This document shows positions 47,523 to 58,995 of a stretch of 64,000 nucleotides of DNA, in pieces. Below the pieces are notes generated by a model that made no database searches, had not been told where the DNA came from, and was given only the letters and a program-made list of their open reading frames with translations. Origin of the DNA: Sycobia sp. Sy_11 (taxonomy: Eukaryota; Arthropoda; Insecta; Hymenoptera; Epichrysomallidae); the NCBI GenBank assembly GCA_018907035.1, contig JACCIC010000137.1:1054001-1118000 (forward strand). Reading direction: 5' to 3'. The number at the start of each line of letters is the position of its first letter. The stretch's first letter is position 1. Position numbers and translations under genes: made by a program.

Positions 47523-48372
47523 TGTACGCCCTCGCGCAATTGCAGGACAAAGCCCCTGCAATTCGCTGCAGACAGGTAACGTACCTTGGTCAGTTTAACC
47601 TGCGCATTACCTACCGGCCGGGCACAGAAAACCCCGTCGCGGACGCGCTATCTCGTATCGAATGCTTTTGCATTCCCACGATGCTCAACTGGTACGACAG
47701 CTGGAACGATTACGACCCAGAGGTCCGTCGCGTTCGCGCTCGCGTCAACGCGTTCAGGCTACCTACACTGTTCGACGCCAAGATCCTTGCACATAGACAG
47801 GAGGACAACACTGAACTAAACCGCATACTACGCGGCAAGTCACATCCCCTTCAACTGAAGCAAATTACGTTTAACGACCCGGACCATACGCCTTTTTACT
47901 GCGATATAAAAGGCAACACAGATCGACCATATATCCCCGGTAACATGAGGAGCTAATAGCTTTTATAATTGACGTCGACGGAAAAACGCGTGCCGTATCC
48001 GCGGACCGCGTGAAGCACGCCTTCTTCATCGAAGATCACGCCGAATTCAGGGGAAGTAACAACGGATCGCGTCGGCCATATACCCCACGCGATACCTCCT
48101 TCCATGAGGAGTTCCAACGACTTTCTCGCACTGAACCCTCAACCCCAAGAGGCAGACACGCCCGCGACGAGGACGCGCTAACTATATGCAACGATTCCGA
48201 CCACGAAAACGAGACAGGAGACCCAGTATATGGAATCGAGTTCCGGGACTCGTCGGACGACGATGAAACCATACCGCGTCGCGATCAATCTCCCGAACTA
48301 CCTTTCCTAGTCAGGCCGTACCCGCCCGGAGCAGATCCTCCGCGCGCTCGCCCATTAAGACTAATACTGTGA
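47498..48372 (+). pseudogene. RNase H end, integrase N-terminus and Pol tail
   Basis: Frame 47498-47956 begins with KPLVYALAQLQDKAP and RITYRPGTENPVADALSRIE, the RNase H C-terminus, then runs through linker and integrase N-terminal sequence. It breaks at 47956. The 48010-48372 frame carries VSADRVKHAFFIEDHAE, the usual C-terminal domain that follows the integrase core, and an acidic tail. The integrase catalytic core is deleted. Confidence 0.75.
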
Positions 48373-48541
48373 CACCCAGGAGAAAACGGCACCGCCCAAA
48401 TATTCTGCGGCGACGTAGGAGCCGCCAGCTGGAATAACTGCTATAGTTAGAGTAGGGACTACGTAACGCATGGTAATAATTTTTTCCTCCAAAAAAATTC
48501 TGTTACAGATACGTGAGCCCCAAATTACGCCTGTAAGGTAA

Positions 48542-50134
48542 ATCCATGAGCAGCTCACTATCCTGAAGGGATCGGAGCTATTAAAACCGCGTGGCCCTAT
48601 GCGTGCTAGCGCCGAAATAGCAGGGATTCAACTAGAAGAGTTCAAAACTAGGTTTGAGGCACGATACCACGCGGAAACTATGCGCGTAATGAGAGAAATG
48701 CGCCTAAGTATGTGCGACGAACGTAGTGACCGCACATACAACGTACCGTGTCTTATAATCGACAACGCACCGGTATTAGATCTTTTCTTATATAACATCC
48801 GGAAACGTATAAGTCGGAAACGCGTTCACGAGTTCCTCGAGGCTCACAACCTTAAAAACATAGAGGTAACCTCTGTGAGCAACTTGGGCAACAATACAAC
48901 AGTCGTCCTGCGTTGCGCGGAACTTATCAGCTCCGCTGAAATACAGTGTCTCGCCTGCGCAGACCAGTTCAGATTTTCTTACAATCGAGGAAAAGCCAGC
49001 CACGTAAGGGTGGTACCGGCCGCATTCACGGGTAACATTCCCGAAATTCCGCCGACTCCAATCGCGCCGATCAATCCGCGCGTAGCCATAGCAATGAATT
49101 GCTACGATATCATCAAAAGAATTACATCGCGTCTAGATGCACACGAATTCTTCAACCTGTTTGAGGCCTTAGGAAGTCCGAACAGCTTCTGAGGTTTATG
49201 AACAGAATTCGACTCGGAACTACCCCGCTACAACTCCGCCGAGGCCATTTCAATGATGCTCGCCGACGCCGAGCAATTCAGTTTCACCGCTCTCTTGTTC
49301 AACACCCCCAACAGCCGGGTGAACACGTCGGTAGTACCTCGGATACTTTACGCCCAGGTTAGAATGGCACGCTGCAAACCCATTCACCTGCGGCAGACTG
49401 ACCTTACGAAGGTCAACCTGACTCCAGCCGTCCTGGACCTGCTTTCGACTCATTTCGAGACTCCGGTGCTCGCTTTAGCGGAGACTCCCGACATCCTCGA
49501 CAAGCACCTAAAAATTCCGGAACTAGCGTCGTTATCAATAGTACACAACAACTACTTCCGCACTAGTTTCTTAAACACGCAATAAGCATGCAATCTGTAT
49601 ACGCTATACCTGGCTGACTGCAAACGTCTCCTAGTGTGTCAGATATATACGTTTATTAATGGCAACAAAACACTCAAATGTCTGACCATTAAAGATTGTA
49701 GATCGATCGACCGAGAGACGCATGTTTCATGGATTGTCGAGGCGATATTCTCCGGGAACAACGCGTTGACCGAGGTAGAGTTCAGCTTCTCGGAAGACCC
49801 AGAATTCGGGCAAGGGTAGTTTCCCCTCCCCGCGTCGCAAGGATCGAGAAACCTGGAAAAACTCATCCTGACAAATAACTCGTACGCATCCCAACTATTA
49901 CAACACGCCGTCTCTCATTCACTTAGACTGCGCGTGATCGACGTGCGTGCTTTCACGCTATCTGCTAGGTTCACCTTCGAAGAAAACCCCAGGTTGCGCC
50001 ACCTCAAACTCAGCTACTTCCGGGACATTAACGATATGCTCCTGGATCTGAGGCTACGAGGACTCACCGACCTAGATGTCGAAAACACCCTTGGTCGCAA
50101 TGTATCCGAGCGATCGACCAAAGGGTGCTTGTAA
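48542..50134 (+). pseudogene. Third reading frame of the gypsy element: unrecognised leucine-rich protein
   Basis: One frame runs 531 codons from 48542 (first ATG 48599) to 50134 with only four stops (TGA 49190, TGA 49199, TAA 49583, TAG 49817) and no frameshift. The N-terminal 65 residues are charged and helical; VLRCAELISSAEIQCLACA lies near residue 100. The second half has LRR-like spacing, for example LEKLILTNNSYASQLL and LRHLKLSYFRDINDMLLDLR. A 3' splice site-like TTCTGTTACAG ends at 48508. It sits where env lies in errantivirus-type elements, but no signal peptide or membrane segment is seen. Function unknown. Confidence 0.7.
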
Positions 50135-50375
50135 ATATGTGCAGGAACAACCGACAGTTTCATGCATAATTTACTAACTGTATGCTTAGCTTTAACCACT
50201 TAAACCAAACCAGACTAGAGCGTCTAGGGGCTGTAATTCGCGAAACACCCCAGGACAAATCTGTATTAGTGTATAAGAAATAGGTTAAGCTCTTGTAAGA
50301 TAAGAACCCTTAAATTTAAAGATTTTTCCTTTGTACATAGTTGTAAAAATCTCAATTTGGGGGGGGGGGGAGACA

Positions 50376-50694
50376 TGTGGCGATTGCTTCCTCCACATAA
50401 CCACGCCACGAGCGCCCTCCCCATCGAAAGTGGGGGTAGCGGACGCAACGATGCGCATCCGCGCTATAGTAGATTTAGTCATATCGTGTAGCTGCAAGAG
50501 AGCACACGTACGCCTGTATATATACATACAATAAAGTCATATATAATATTCGGACGTAGACTCGTTTTCTGTTTCGGTATCATAGAATTCAAACGAATCC
50601 TATCCATCCTTAAATTAATCCTCGTACATGTTTGGGCGAGCATTAAGCCGCTTTCACAGAGTCGCGCGGTGGTAGATATATTTATCGTTGTACA
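50376..50694 (+). repeat. Probable 3' LTR of the second gypsy element
   Basis: Begins TGTGGCGATTGC directly after a 12-G polypurine tract (50359-50370, then AGACA). Contains AATAAA near 50531. A possible end is …TTGTACA at 50694. No second copy is present, so the right border is uncertain. Confidence 0.55.
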
Positions 50695-51565
50695 TAAATA
50701 TATGCAAAACCCGACATTATTTGTAGTCTTAAGAAGCTTTATTGCTTCGTTTATTTTAAAAGTAAATACGGTAATTAAAGTAATTAAATAAGGATGAAAT
50801 ATTTTTATCCGAAAAGACATTTCGCTTTAAACTAAAATAATGTCAAATTAATCATGTGGAGATTTCATTGATATACCTGAAGATTTGCTTAATAATGTTC
50901 TGACGAAAGTAGCAATTCTGGAATATATTAAAAAGTTTGCATATAGTTTATGTATATTGTTATTAATTGTATATAAATAAATATATTCATTAATATTATC
51001 TTTGTACGATTTCTCGTATCTATATATATATATTTGTTTATATGTTATATAATATCGCAAATTAAAATTAATTAATAAACTAATTTATACAATATTTATG
51101 AATTTTGAACAAAAACAAAAGATGATAATGGTGTCAGAACAAGATGATAAGCATCAAAAAATGGCATAAAAAAGCATCCAATGTTTATTGCTAAATAATT
51201 ATTGTTTATTTTTACAAAATTTACTTTCAAATCATTAAAAATGGTTATGTAAGAGGAAAGATTTTTAATTTTTCAAACATTATAATTTGCTGCAATTTTA
51301 CGTATAGTTAAAATTATAAATTTATAGTTATATTATAAAGTTGCAAAAAATTGCAAAATTGGTACTCAAAAATTCATAAAATTTTTAATACGCATTTTAG
51401 TGGAATGATGCTTAGACCTTTTTTTAGTTAACATAATCAATTTTTTCGGAAAAAAAAATTTTCAGCGTAACATCGAGCTAAACAATTATAGTAAAATAAT
51501 TTTAATTTTAAGAAATATAAAAAAAAATACTATAAAAGTATATAACCAATATATAAATATTAAAG

Positions 51566-51628
<63 letters not shown>

Positions 51629-51808
51629 GTTGCAATACGTATTAGTTGTACGAACAATAATAAATATATATTAATAATAATAAATAAGTTTTTGGAGAAT
51701 AAAGTAAAATCAAGAAAATAAGTTTAAACTGAAATCACCAAATTTCATGCGATATGTCATCATCCTATTGGGGCGAGAAAAACAACTTCGTAATACCTGC
51801 CGAAATAA
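50695..51808. other. AT-rich DNA without recognised genes
   Basis: Low-complexity A+T sequence with (AT)n at 51567-51622. No open frame or repeat partner is supported. Confidence 0.6.
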
Positions 51809-51809
51809 G

Positions 51810-52460
51810 GTGTTTGACTTGCGCAAGTTCATATGTCAAAAACGTATGTTTTTCCGACCAAGGCCTTTTAGGTAGCGCAATGTGTACATTAGCGATGCGC
51901 TAGTTTGCAATTTTTAATGTTTAATTTGCGGTAAAACTACTACTTTTAGCAACTAAACCGTATTGCGAATAAAATGAATAGTTGGCATAAATATTACAAC
52001 AAACGTTTCTAATAAACATTATAAAAATATATTAGTATTAACGCTAGAAATAAGGAAAATCAATAAGGTATTAATATAAGCTATAAAAACGAGGAGCTGA
52101 GAAGGATTGCGGATAGTGATAGGAAAATCGCATATATAAAGTCCCGAATTTTGGACAAAACAGACACTGGCAGACAGGCAGGCAATGGCAGTCAGTATCA
52201 GTCTAAATCAAGAATTCATAGGCAGTTTCAATCAAAAAATCAAGTAGTCTCGAGGAATATCCCAGGTGTCCAGAACGTCGTATCAGAATCTCTCTCTCCC
52301 TCTCTCTCTGTGTGTGTGTTCAACATTTAAAATCTCAAAAGTAAGCAATAAAGTTTATTTCTAATTCAAATTATTACTTCATTCTCTTTCTCCTCTCTCT
52401 CTCTCTGTTTCCATTTCATCCCGGGAAGTGACTGATCCTCCTACATGGTAGGACTGTACA
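51810..52460 (+). repeat. LTR-like segment with promoter and polyA motifs
   Basis: A TGTTTGACTTGCGC start near 51810, TATATAAAG near 52132, a pyrimidine-rich stretch, and GCAATAAAG near 52346 followed by CT-rich sequence give the order of an LTR (U3-R-U5). No partner or internal domain adjoins it. It could instead be a host promoter. Limits are approximate. Confidence 0.35.
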
Positions 52461-52532
52461 TGCCCCTTTTAATTGCACGCAAATATATATACATATTTTC
52501 TTGTTGAAGGAAATAAATCGGTAGACCGCGGT

Positions 52533-52572
52533 GAATACGGCTTTCCCTTCAGAAGAAAAGGAAGCCGTATTC
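52533..52572. repeat. Hairpin-forming inverted repeat
   Basis: GAATACGGCTTTCC (52533-52546) pairs with GGAAGCCGTATTC (52560-52572), with one unpaired base and a 13-base loop. No T-run follows. Role unknown. Confidence 0.7.
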
Positions 52573-53124
52573 TAGTGAAGCTCTTAGGCTCCGGTTTATC
52601 TAACCGAGCGTAGGAAACACATTAAAATAAAAATAGATTTGTTATTTTTCTTATTCAATTGCTTGATAAAGTATTCTCGAGTTGATGGAGGAAACCAGGC
52701 TCAAAAACAAGCCAAGGTACATTGAAAGCACATGTATATTAAAAAAATACATGTGTACATCGGATAAAGCTAATGTGGAGGAAAAAGTGAACATGCCCAG
52801 ATATCACATCAGTATCAAATTTTATTTTTTTCGAATTGTTCAAATAATTGTGAATTTAACAATGTACGACCCTAATTTTAGAAAAAAATCTCAGGATTCG
52901 TGTTCTACGGGTCAAAATACATAAGAAACGACATTTTTATTTGGAGACATCGCCCTTCATCAGAGATGTATAAATACCGCAAGGATTACGCGAGCAGTAA
53001 GATTTTTAAAACAAAAGCGAAACAAACAAAGCATACACATATATATCAAGGCGTACGTTAGGGCGTGTAGGCAAGTCAGCTATACACATATCAAGAGTAA
53101 ATATTTTATGCATATGCATATATA

Positions 53125-53570
53125 TTAGGTTGTCAAATATCTCCCTTCCGCCTTTTTGTCTTACGAATTTCGTGGTTATGAACAAAGCGCTACAGAGCTC
53201 GTATCAGGCAATACTATACATCATTTGCAAGGTGCTGACAACGTACAAAAGGACGTTATGCTTGATTAGTTTGAATATTGTGTTCAAAAGTTATAGCCGT
53301 GTAAAAATGGAGTTCACTAATGCCGAAATTCACGCTATTTTAAACTTTTCCTTCGTCAAAGGCAAATCCGCTAGAGAAACGTTCCGTGAGATTAATGGTG
53401 TTTTGGGGGATTGCACGCTATCACTTCGAACCGCAGGGGAATGGTTTCGACGATTCAGAGCCGGTGAAAACGACACCATGCATAAGCTAGCCGACGGAAA
53501 ATCTGTGGCGACGAATACCGATCAAATCATGGAATTTATCGAGTTAAACCGGCTATTTACGTTATTATAA
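53125..53570 (+). mobile_element. mariner-family transposon, 5' fragment
   Basis: TTAGGTTGTCAAATATCTCC at 53125, after TA, is a mariner-type terminal repeat. ATG 53307 starts MEFTNAEIHAILNFSFVKGK, followed by AGEWFRRFRAGEND, the helix-turn-helix DNA-binding region of a mariner transposase. Homology stops near 53560 and the catalytic domain is absent. It is a different mariner from the one at 55997-57121. Confidence 0.75.
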
Positions 53571-53849
53571 GTACTATAATCTAATAGAACTTTTTTTTAA
53601 CCATGGCAATACTATAACAATAATATTAATCTTGTTTTAATTAATAATCTAAATAAAATAAAAGCAATAATTATAATCAACATACTGTTAAATTCAATTA
53701 ATATAAGAATAAAAAAAAAAAATTCTTTCTTGATTTGATCAGCTTTTGCAGAAACAGTGTGGCTATCACGAAATGATCTACAAGTTTGAATCACAACCAA
53801 AAGTAAATATAAGGCAAAATCGTCGCACCATAAAAACATTGAATGCTCC
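53571..53849. other. AT-rich spacer
   Basis: Nothing recognised between the mariner fragment and the Pao relic. Confidence 0.5.
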
Positions 53850-54170
53850 TTAATAAAATCTAGCTTTCGTAAATGGCATATTAATTTTACTTGTAGAGCT
53901 GCCGCACACAGCTCGAGATTGGGTATACTGATAGTTTTGACTGGGGAAACCTTTGTTTTTGCAGCTAAGTGTTACTCGACAGCGATTTTCGGTATCTCGA
54001 GTGCGCAAATACACGCATGCTGCATACGCTCGCGACGATGCATGAGAAAAGCCGTGTAACTCGTTCTCGTGATTTCCCGAAATTCCTAACCACCGTTGGA
54101 CCGATAAAGTCGGTAAATCTGCCATTGAGTCGCAGTACTTGCGCCATCGTTCGCGTATATCATCAGGCAA
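53850..54170 (-). pseudogene. Pao RNase H start
   Basis: LP/MPDDIRERWRKYCDSMADL and LHGFSHASSRAYAACVYLR match the Pao RNase H entry. The catalytic Asp of HGF-x-DAS is His here. The sequence degenerates after about 60 residues and ends near 53850. Confidence 0.7.
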
Positions 54171-54245
54171 TGGATCATCCCAACCGCTTTTGTTAATCCA
54201 AAGGTCCTACATTATTACTTTCGCTGAAATTGTGACCGGGCAAAG

Positions 54246-55109
54246 CTATCGTAAAGAGACAAATAAGCGCGCTATGTTAAATAGTACAGCCCTTTTTGTT
54301 ATTGTATCAGAAGTCTGATCTAATGTTAGCGCGCTAAACCGAAACTCATCTTGCGCCAGATTCCAGTGCACGCCCAGAGTTTTCACCGAAGAGCTGCAAT
54401 TGATTTCTTTAGATTGCGAAAGATTACCTCTTTCCGTAGAAAATGGGAGAAGCTCTGAGTGGTTCGCAGCCCATTTATCGAGTACTATACCAGCTGATTT
54501 TAGCAGATCACACAATTCTGTACGTTTTTGAACGGCAGTAGTTAAGGCGTCTGCGCCTGCGAAAGTATCGTTGACATACGTCTCGCATTCCAAACAATGT
54601 GCGCCGAATGAAAATCGATCCCGTGCATCATTTGCTATTTTCAAAAGGGTACGTATTGCTAAATACGGAGCCCACGTTGTCCCGTAAGTTATCGTGTTAA
54701 GACGATATGCTACGGGTGGTTCCCGATGGCTCGGGTCCCACACGATTCGTTGCAAGTCCTGATCGGCTATCGCGACGCGAATCTGCCGAAACATTTTCAC
54801 CATATCAGCGGTAAAGACTGATTTGTAACGACACCCATTCAATAAAACTAACGCGAGATATCGCTGAAGGGCGGGCCCGGCTATTAAAAAATCGTTTAGA
54901 CAAAACTACTTGCGTGTTCGTCGGCAGCCGTCAAACACCACTCGAATTTTTTTATTGTTGATGACGCCGTGATATGGTGAGTACCATGCATGATTGTTTT
55001 CTAATTCTGACTCGGGAATCCGGATCATATGGCCAAGGTTCTCATAAACTATCATAAATTCCCGATAAGCGTGTGCTAAATCGGGATCCCGCAGAAAACG
55101 ACGGTGCAT
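54246..55109 (-). pseudogene. Pao reverse transcriptase with altered catalytic box
   Basis: 55109-54906 gives MRIPESE-like and HGVINNKKIRVVFDG motifs. After a frame break, 54842-54246 gives FTADMVKMFRQI (first catalytic Asp present), ITYGTTWAPYLAIRTL, and YVNDTFAGAD at about 54565-54580. The second position of YVDD is Asn (codon 54570-54572), which should abolish polymerisation. The connection region KTLGVHWN follows. Confidence 0.85.
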
Positions 55110-55186
55110 GTAATTAAGCGAACCGAGAGCAATTTGAAGCGTCTTGTTACCAACCTGAGAGAGGGGCGTCTTTAATGGCAGTCATA

Positions 55187-56035
55187 CTATGTACCGATTT
55201 CCGCTCGCGTATGGCTCTCAGAAAATAATTTTTCACACGCTTCCTCTTCGGGCATCAAGCGAGGGCCGGTTAGCGGTATCTCTTGTTTACTCCGTTCCGC
55301 CCGCCCTGCCATCAATTTTTCGACAAAGCCAGAGAGAATCCATCCTAATCCCGTGTCCTTCGCGATCATCCGCGAGGAGTTAAAGCGTCGTAGTCCCGGA
55401 CGGAGCAAACAGCTGTACACATCAGCACCCAAAATAACGTCTACGGTGTCAGGTACATAGAACTCAGGGTCGGCTAACACTAAATTCATGAATTGACCAA
55501 GATCTATGTGCATTAAATTTCGAGCGGGAAGCTGAGAGTGAGCGGTGGAAGTACAAGAGCTTCGACGTTAATATTAAATTCTTTATTAATGAGGGATTCT
55601 AAACAGAAGGTAGTTTAGCCACTTGCCGATCCGGCGGCGTGGCCTCCCACGACCGTTAACGGTATTTTCACGCGCTGTTTCGGGAGACCGAGGAGCTGCG
55701 TTGTCGCCTCTGTCACGAAGGATCCCTCGGATCTTTGATCCAACAACGCTCGCACACGGGTCTCGGTTTCTTAAGGGTCTAATATCTTTACCTGCGCCGT
55801 AGCGAGGATCACCGAATATTCAGGTACCGAGATATTGGCTACATGCACATTTATACCTGCAGAAGATCGAGCACTTTCCTCCTGAGTTTTATTTTCGGTA
55901 GCCGGGGTCATTTGCGGCGCGGGCTTACTGTCAAGTGGATGAGAGAATGGTGCTTTTTGCGACAAGAATGGCAGCGGCTAGACGAAGAACATTTCTTTAT
56001 TTTATGGCGTCCCAAACAGTTGAAACAAAGACACA
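55187..56035 (-). pseudogene. Pao gag zinc knuckles and protease
   Basis: From 56035 the reading gives CFNCLGRH then CHSCRKKHHSLIH, the Pao-type zinc-binding pair. The frame 55965-55771 follows, then a protease stretch, ALLDQRSEGSFVTEA and GLPKQ, interrupted by a stop near 55773 and another near 55610. The 55513-55187 frame carries DTVDVILGADVYSCLL and GWILSG, typical of the protease to RT linker. The proteolytic Asp lies in ALLD. Confidence 0.75.
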
Positions 56036-57121
56036 GATGACAGACATGGGCACGACTCCATCAGCCAGGCCATGCGTCATCGATCTGAAAAGATGGTAAT
56101 CAGACGGAGCAACGTCTGGAGTATACGGCGGGTGGGGTAGGACTTCCCATTTGAGCGTTTCTAAGTATGTTTTCACCGGCGGTGCAACATGTGGGCGAGT
56201 ATTGTCATGTTGCAAAATAACTTTGTCGTGCCTGTCGGAGTATTGTGGCCGTTTTTCTCGCAGTGCGCGGCTCAAACGCAACAATTGTCGTCGATAGACC
56301 TCGCCTGTGATCCTTTCATTCGGTTTCAGAAGCTCATAGTAAACCACACCTAACTGGTCCCACCATATACAGAGCATGAGCTTGGCGCCATGAATATTTG
56401 GCTTGGCCGTCGATGATGATGCATGGCCGGGTAGTCCCCATGATTTTCTTCGCTTCGGATTATCGTAACGTATCCACTTTTCATCGCCAGTCACGATACG
56501 ATGCAGAAAACCCTTTCTTTTATGTCGCTGAAGCAGCTGTTCGCAAGTGAAAAAACGCCGTTCGACGTCTCTCAGCTTCAGTTCGTACGGCACCCAATTT
56601 CCTTGCTTTTGGATCATTCCCATGGCTTTCAAACGCTTGGAAATGGTTGTTCGGTCAACTCCCAATGCTTCAGCAAGTTCTTCTTGCGTTTGACAAGAAT
56701 CTTCATCAAGCAAAGTCGCCAATTCTCGATCTTCAAAGATTTGCGGCCGCCCGGAACGCTCCTTGTCTTCCACGTCGAAATCACCGCTTTTGAAGCGTCG
56801 AAACCATCCGCGAACACTTGAATCATCGACACAACCTTCTCCATAAGCCTCCTGAAGCAATCGATGCGTCTCGGCAGCAGATTTCTTCAAATTGAACCAA
56901 TAAAGTGAAACATCCCGCAAATGACGTCGACTCGGCTCAAATTTCGACATGTTCACGATATCAAAGATTTATGATGCGAATAAATTTTAACTAATGTGAT
57001 AGTATGGAATTGTTGACATATGAATAAGCTTTGATTATGACATATGTAACCATTGAATACTCGCACAGTATTGGTGGCGCCATCTCTTACAAAAAACGGG
57101 AAAGACTTATTCGCACTCCTA
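55997..57121 (-). mobile_element. mariner transposon, nearly complete transposase, 3'-truncated
   Basis: ATG 56956 opens an uninterrupted 319-codon frame. HTH region: VRGWFRRFKSGDFDVEDKER. WVPYEL, VTGDEKW (first Asp), ILQHDNTRPH (second Asp) and YTPDVAPSDYHLF (third Asp) give D-x34-D spacing between the last two, as in mariner. Homology ends after HGLADGV near 56050. The last 18 or so residues are read from Pao DNA, so about 40 C-terminal residues are lost. A 5' TIR-like TTAGGAGTGCGAATAAG lies at about 57105-57121. The lack of stops indicates recent arrival. Confidence 0.88.
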
Positions 57122-57135
57122 ATAATTGCTTCATT

Positions 57136-57331
57136 ATACGTGTAGTATATACACATGTGTGTGTTGCGCGCTGCTCGGACGCCTGCGGCGCTCCTCGCGG
57201 CTTTCATTATTCCCGCTTTTACAGTTGTAGAGTACAGACGTGATTCTTTAGATCTGAATAAAGACCAGTAGATTTGTTAGCTTAATTAATATCATTTCAT
57301 TTATTATCCTTCCTATATATAAAATCCAACA
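57136..57331 (+). repeat. Copia 5' LTR (3' part certain, start approximate)
   Basis: Ends …AAATCCAACA at 57331 before a copia-type primer-binding site. AATAAA near 57257 serves as a polyA signal. The start may be one of the TGT triplets near 57141-57162. The 3' LTR lies beyond the window, so it cannot be checked. Confidence 0.5.
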
Positions 57332-58267
57332 AGTTATGGGATCCCGCCTGCATTACTGCGAAAATTAGGCAATTTTTTTTCTCGAGTTACGTGATTTACG
57401 TAGACACGAGGGTGAGGCGAATTTTTCGCGCGCAAACAAAGATTTGTGTAATTTCAAGTTCAACCGAATAGACTATTTAGCATTCGCGTTAACGTGATCG
57501 GGAGTGTGTGCGGATACAAAGAAAGGTCCGTCCGTAGAATTTTGGCTAGTGAAAAGTGAATTTTAGTGACAAATTCAACCGCACCACAACTCTCTCTCTA
57601 AAATTTTGATTCACAGAAGAGAGTAAAGAGAAGAGAAACAATTTGAAAATTTTTGTAAAAACAATAGAAGCAAGGCAGGAAGGATGACTGGAAACAAAGA
57701 GAGAGAGGAAAATAGTAAGTCTGAAAAATAAAGAATAGACGTAGTAAAAACGTAGAAAAATTCATATGAAATGCGAGTTTCAACTCAAATTTTGCTTACT
57801 TACAAAAACGAAAGAACAGTTAAAATTGAATTAAAGAAATGTTAAAACTTAACAGACAGAAATTGTAAATTCACAGAAAGAAATTTCGAAAATTAACAGA
57901 AAGATGTTTGTAAGATAATAGTAAAAATTGAAATTAAAGATAGAAATTGCACAGCAAAAACGAAGAAAGCGAGTTGAAAGACGCAGAAAGCATGCAAAAT
58001 TACAAGAATCAGAAATAGAAATCAGAAAATTATGTATAGTTACGTATATAAATGATACAAAGACAAACTCGCAAAAGCGCGCGCAAAACTAGGAAACCGT
58101 TATTTTACTTATTAGAAAAGGAGTTCTAAAAAATAACTAATTCCAAGAAAGAAGGGGCAGTAGAAAACGACCGGCACGTGGCCGGCCGCAAGTAACCAAA
58201 CCTTACCACATGCGTAAATGTAGATAGAAAGAACGAAAGTGTGTGCACAATAACCAAAAGCATATAT

Positions 58268-58540
58268 ACACGTGCGAAAGAGAGAGAGCGCATGAGACAG
58301 TGCGAGTGAAAGCGCATACGACTGTGTGAGTGAGAGAGCATGCAACTGTGCGAGAGAGAGCGCATGAGACTGTGCGAGTGAGAGCGCATGAGACTGTGCG
58401 AGAGAGAGAGAGAGCATGAGACTGTGCGAGTGAGAGCGTATGAGACTGTGCGAGAGAGAGAGCATGCGACTGCGCGAGAGAGAGCGCCTGCGACTGAGCG
58501 AGTGAGAGCGCATGAGGCTGTGCGAGAGAGAGAGAGAATG
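58268..58540. repeat. Minisatellite, unit about 24 bp
   Basis: About eleven imperfect units of the form GAGCGCATGAGACTGTGCGAGAGA, with alternations between GTGAGA and GAGAGA. Confidence 0.88.
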
Positions 58541-58928
58541 AGTGCGCGCGGAGTGGAGAGAGAGAGAGCGCCGCGCGGACCGCTGCGCTATGGTAAAGCA
58601 TCCATGCGCACTGCTTCGCAGCCGCCAGCCGAATGAACTGAGCATGCGCGAGCCAAGGGGCGGGGCGCAGCCAATCAGAGCGCGCGCTCCCCCCCGGTAC
58701 GAATGGCTAGGGAAAGAGAGAATGATCGAACTTGCTGCGCGGAGATAGATTCTCGCGTGAATAAGCGAACTTAAAAACGAAAATACACAGTTATAAGATA
58801 TCATTTTAAAATCGAACTAAGAAACAAGTTCGAATCGAAAAATCGTACAGGCTTAAAAGAAACAGCCCGTATGTGCGTATATACGTCTATACGTGCATAC
58901 GTAACAATGTACGTAGGAATTTACAGCA

Positions 58929-58931
<3 letters not shown>

Positions 58932-58986
<55 letters not shown>
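58932..58986. repeat. (GA)n microsatellite
   Basis: Uninterrupted GA dinucleotides. Confidence 0.97.

Positions 58987-58995
<9 letters not shown>

Larger units (their letters stand above)
46280..50694 (+). mobile_element. Second Ty3/gypsy-type element with an extra 3' reading frame
   Basis: Order: leader (46070-46440), gag, protease, a jump to the end of RNase H, integrase N-terminus, a jump to the Pol C-terminus, a 1.6-kb third frame, a G-rich polypurine tract (50359-50375) and an LTR-like block. RT and the integrase core are deleted. Codon content is strikingly G+C rich against its flanks. No 5' LTR is recognised. Protease and gag style suggest the CsRn1-like gypsy branch of animals (inference). 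Confidence 0.8.
53850..56035 (-). mobile_element. BEL/Pao LTR retrotransposon relic (gag end to RNase H)
   Basis: On the minus strand the order is gag zinc knuckle, Pao-type protease, RT and RNase H start, as in BEL/Pao. Frames change several times. Neither LTR is present, and integrase is missing. The 5' side abuts a mariner at about 56045. Confidence 0.85.

Noticed and set aside
50479..50820. 113-codon minus-strand frame over the second gypsy LTR
   Set aside because: Antisense to LTR and flank, no domain.
58268..58540. CRISPR-like array
   Set aside because: Units are contiguous imperfect repeats without unique spacers, in a eukaryotic genome.
58112..58804. 230-codon minus-strand open frame rich in Ser, Leu and His
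   Set aside because: It is a translation of the GA tract and the 24-bp minisatellite; three frames are open alike.
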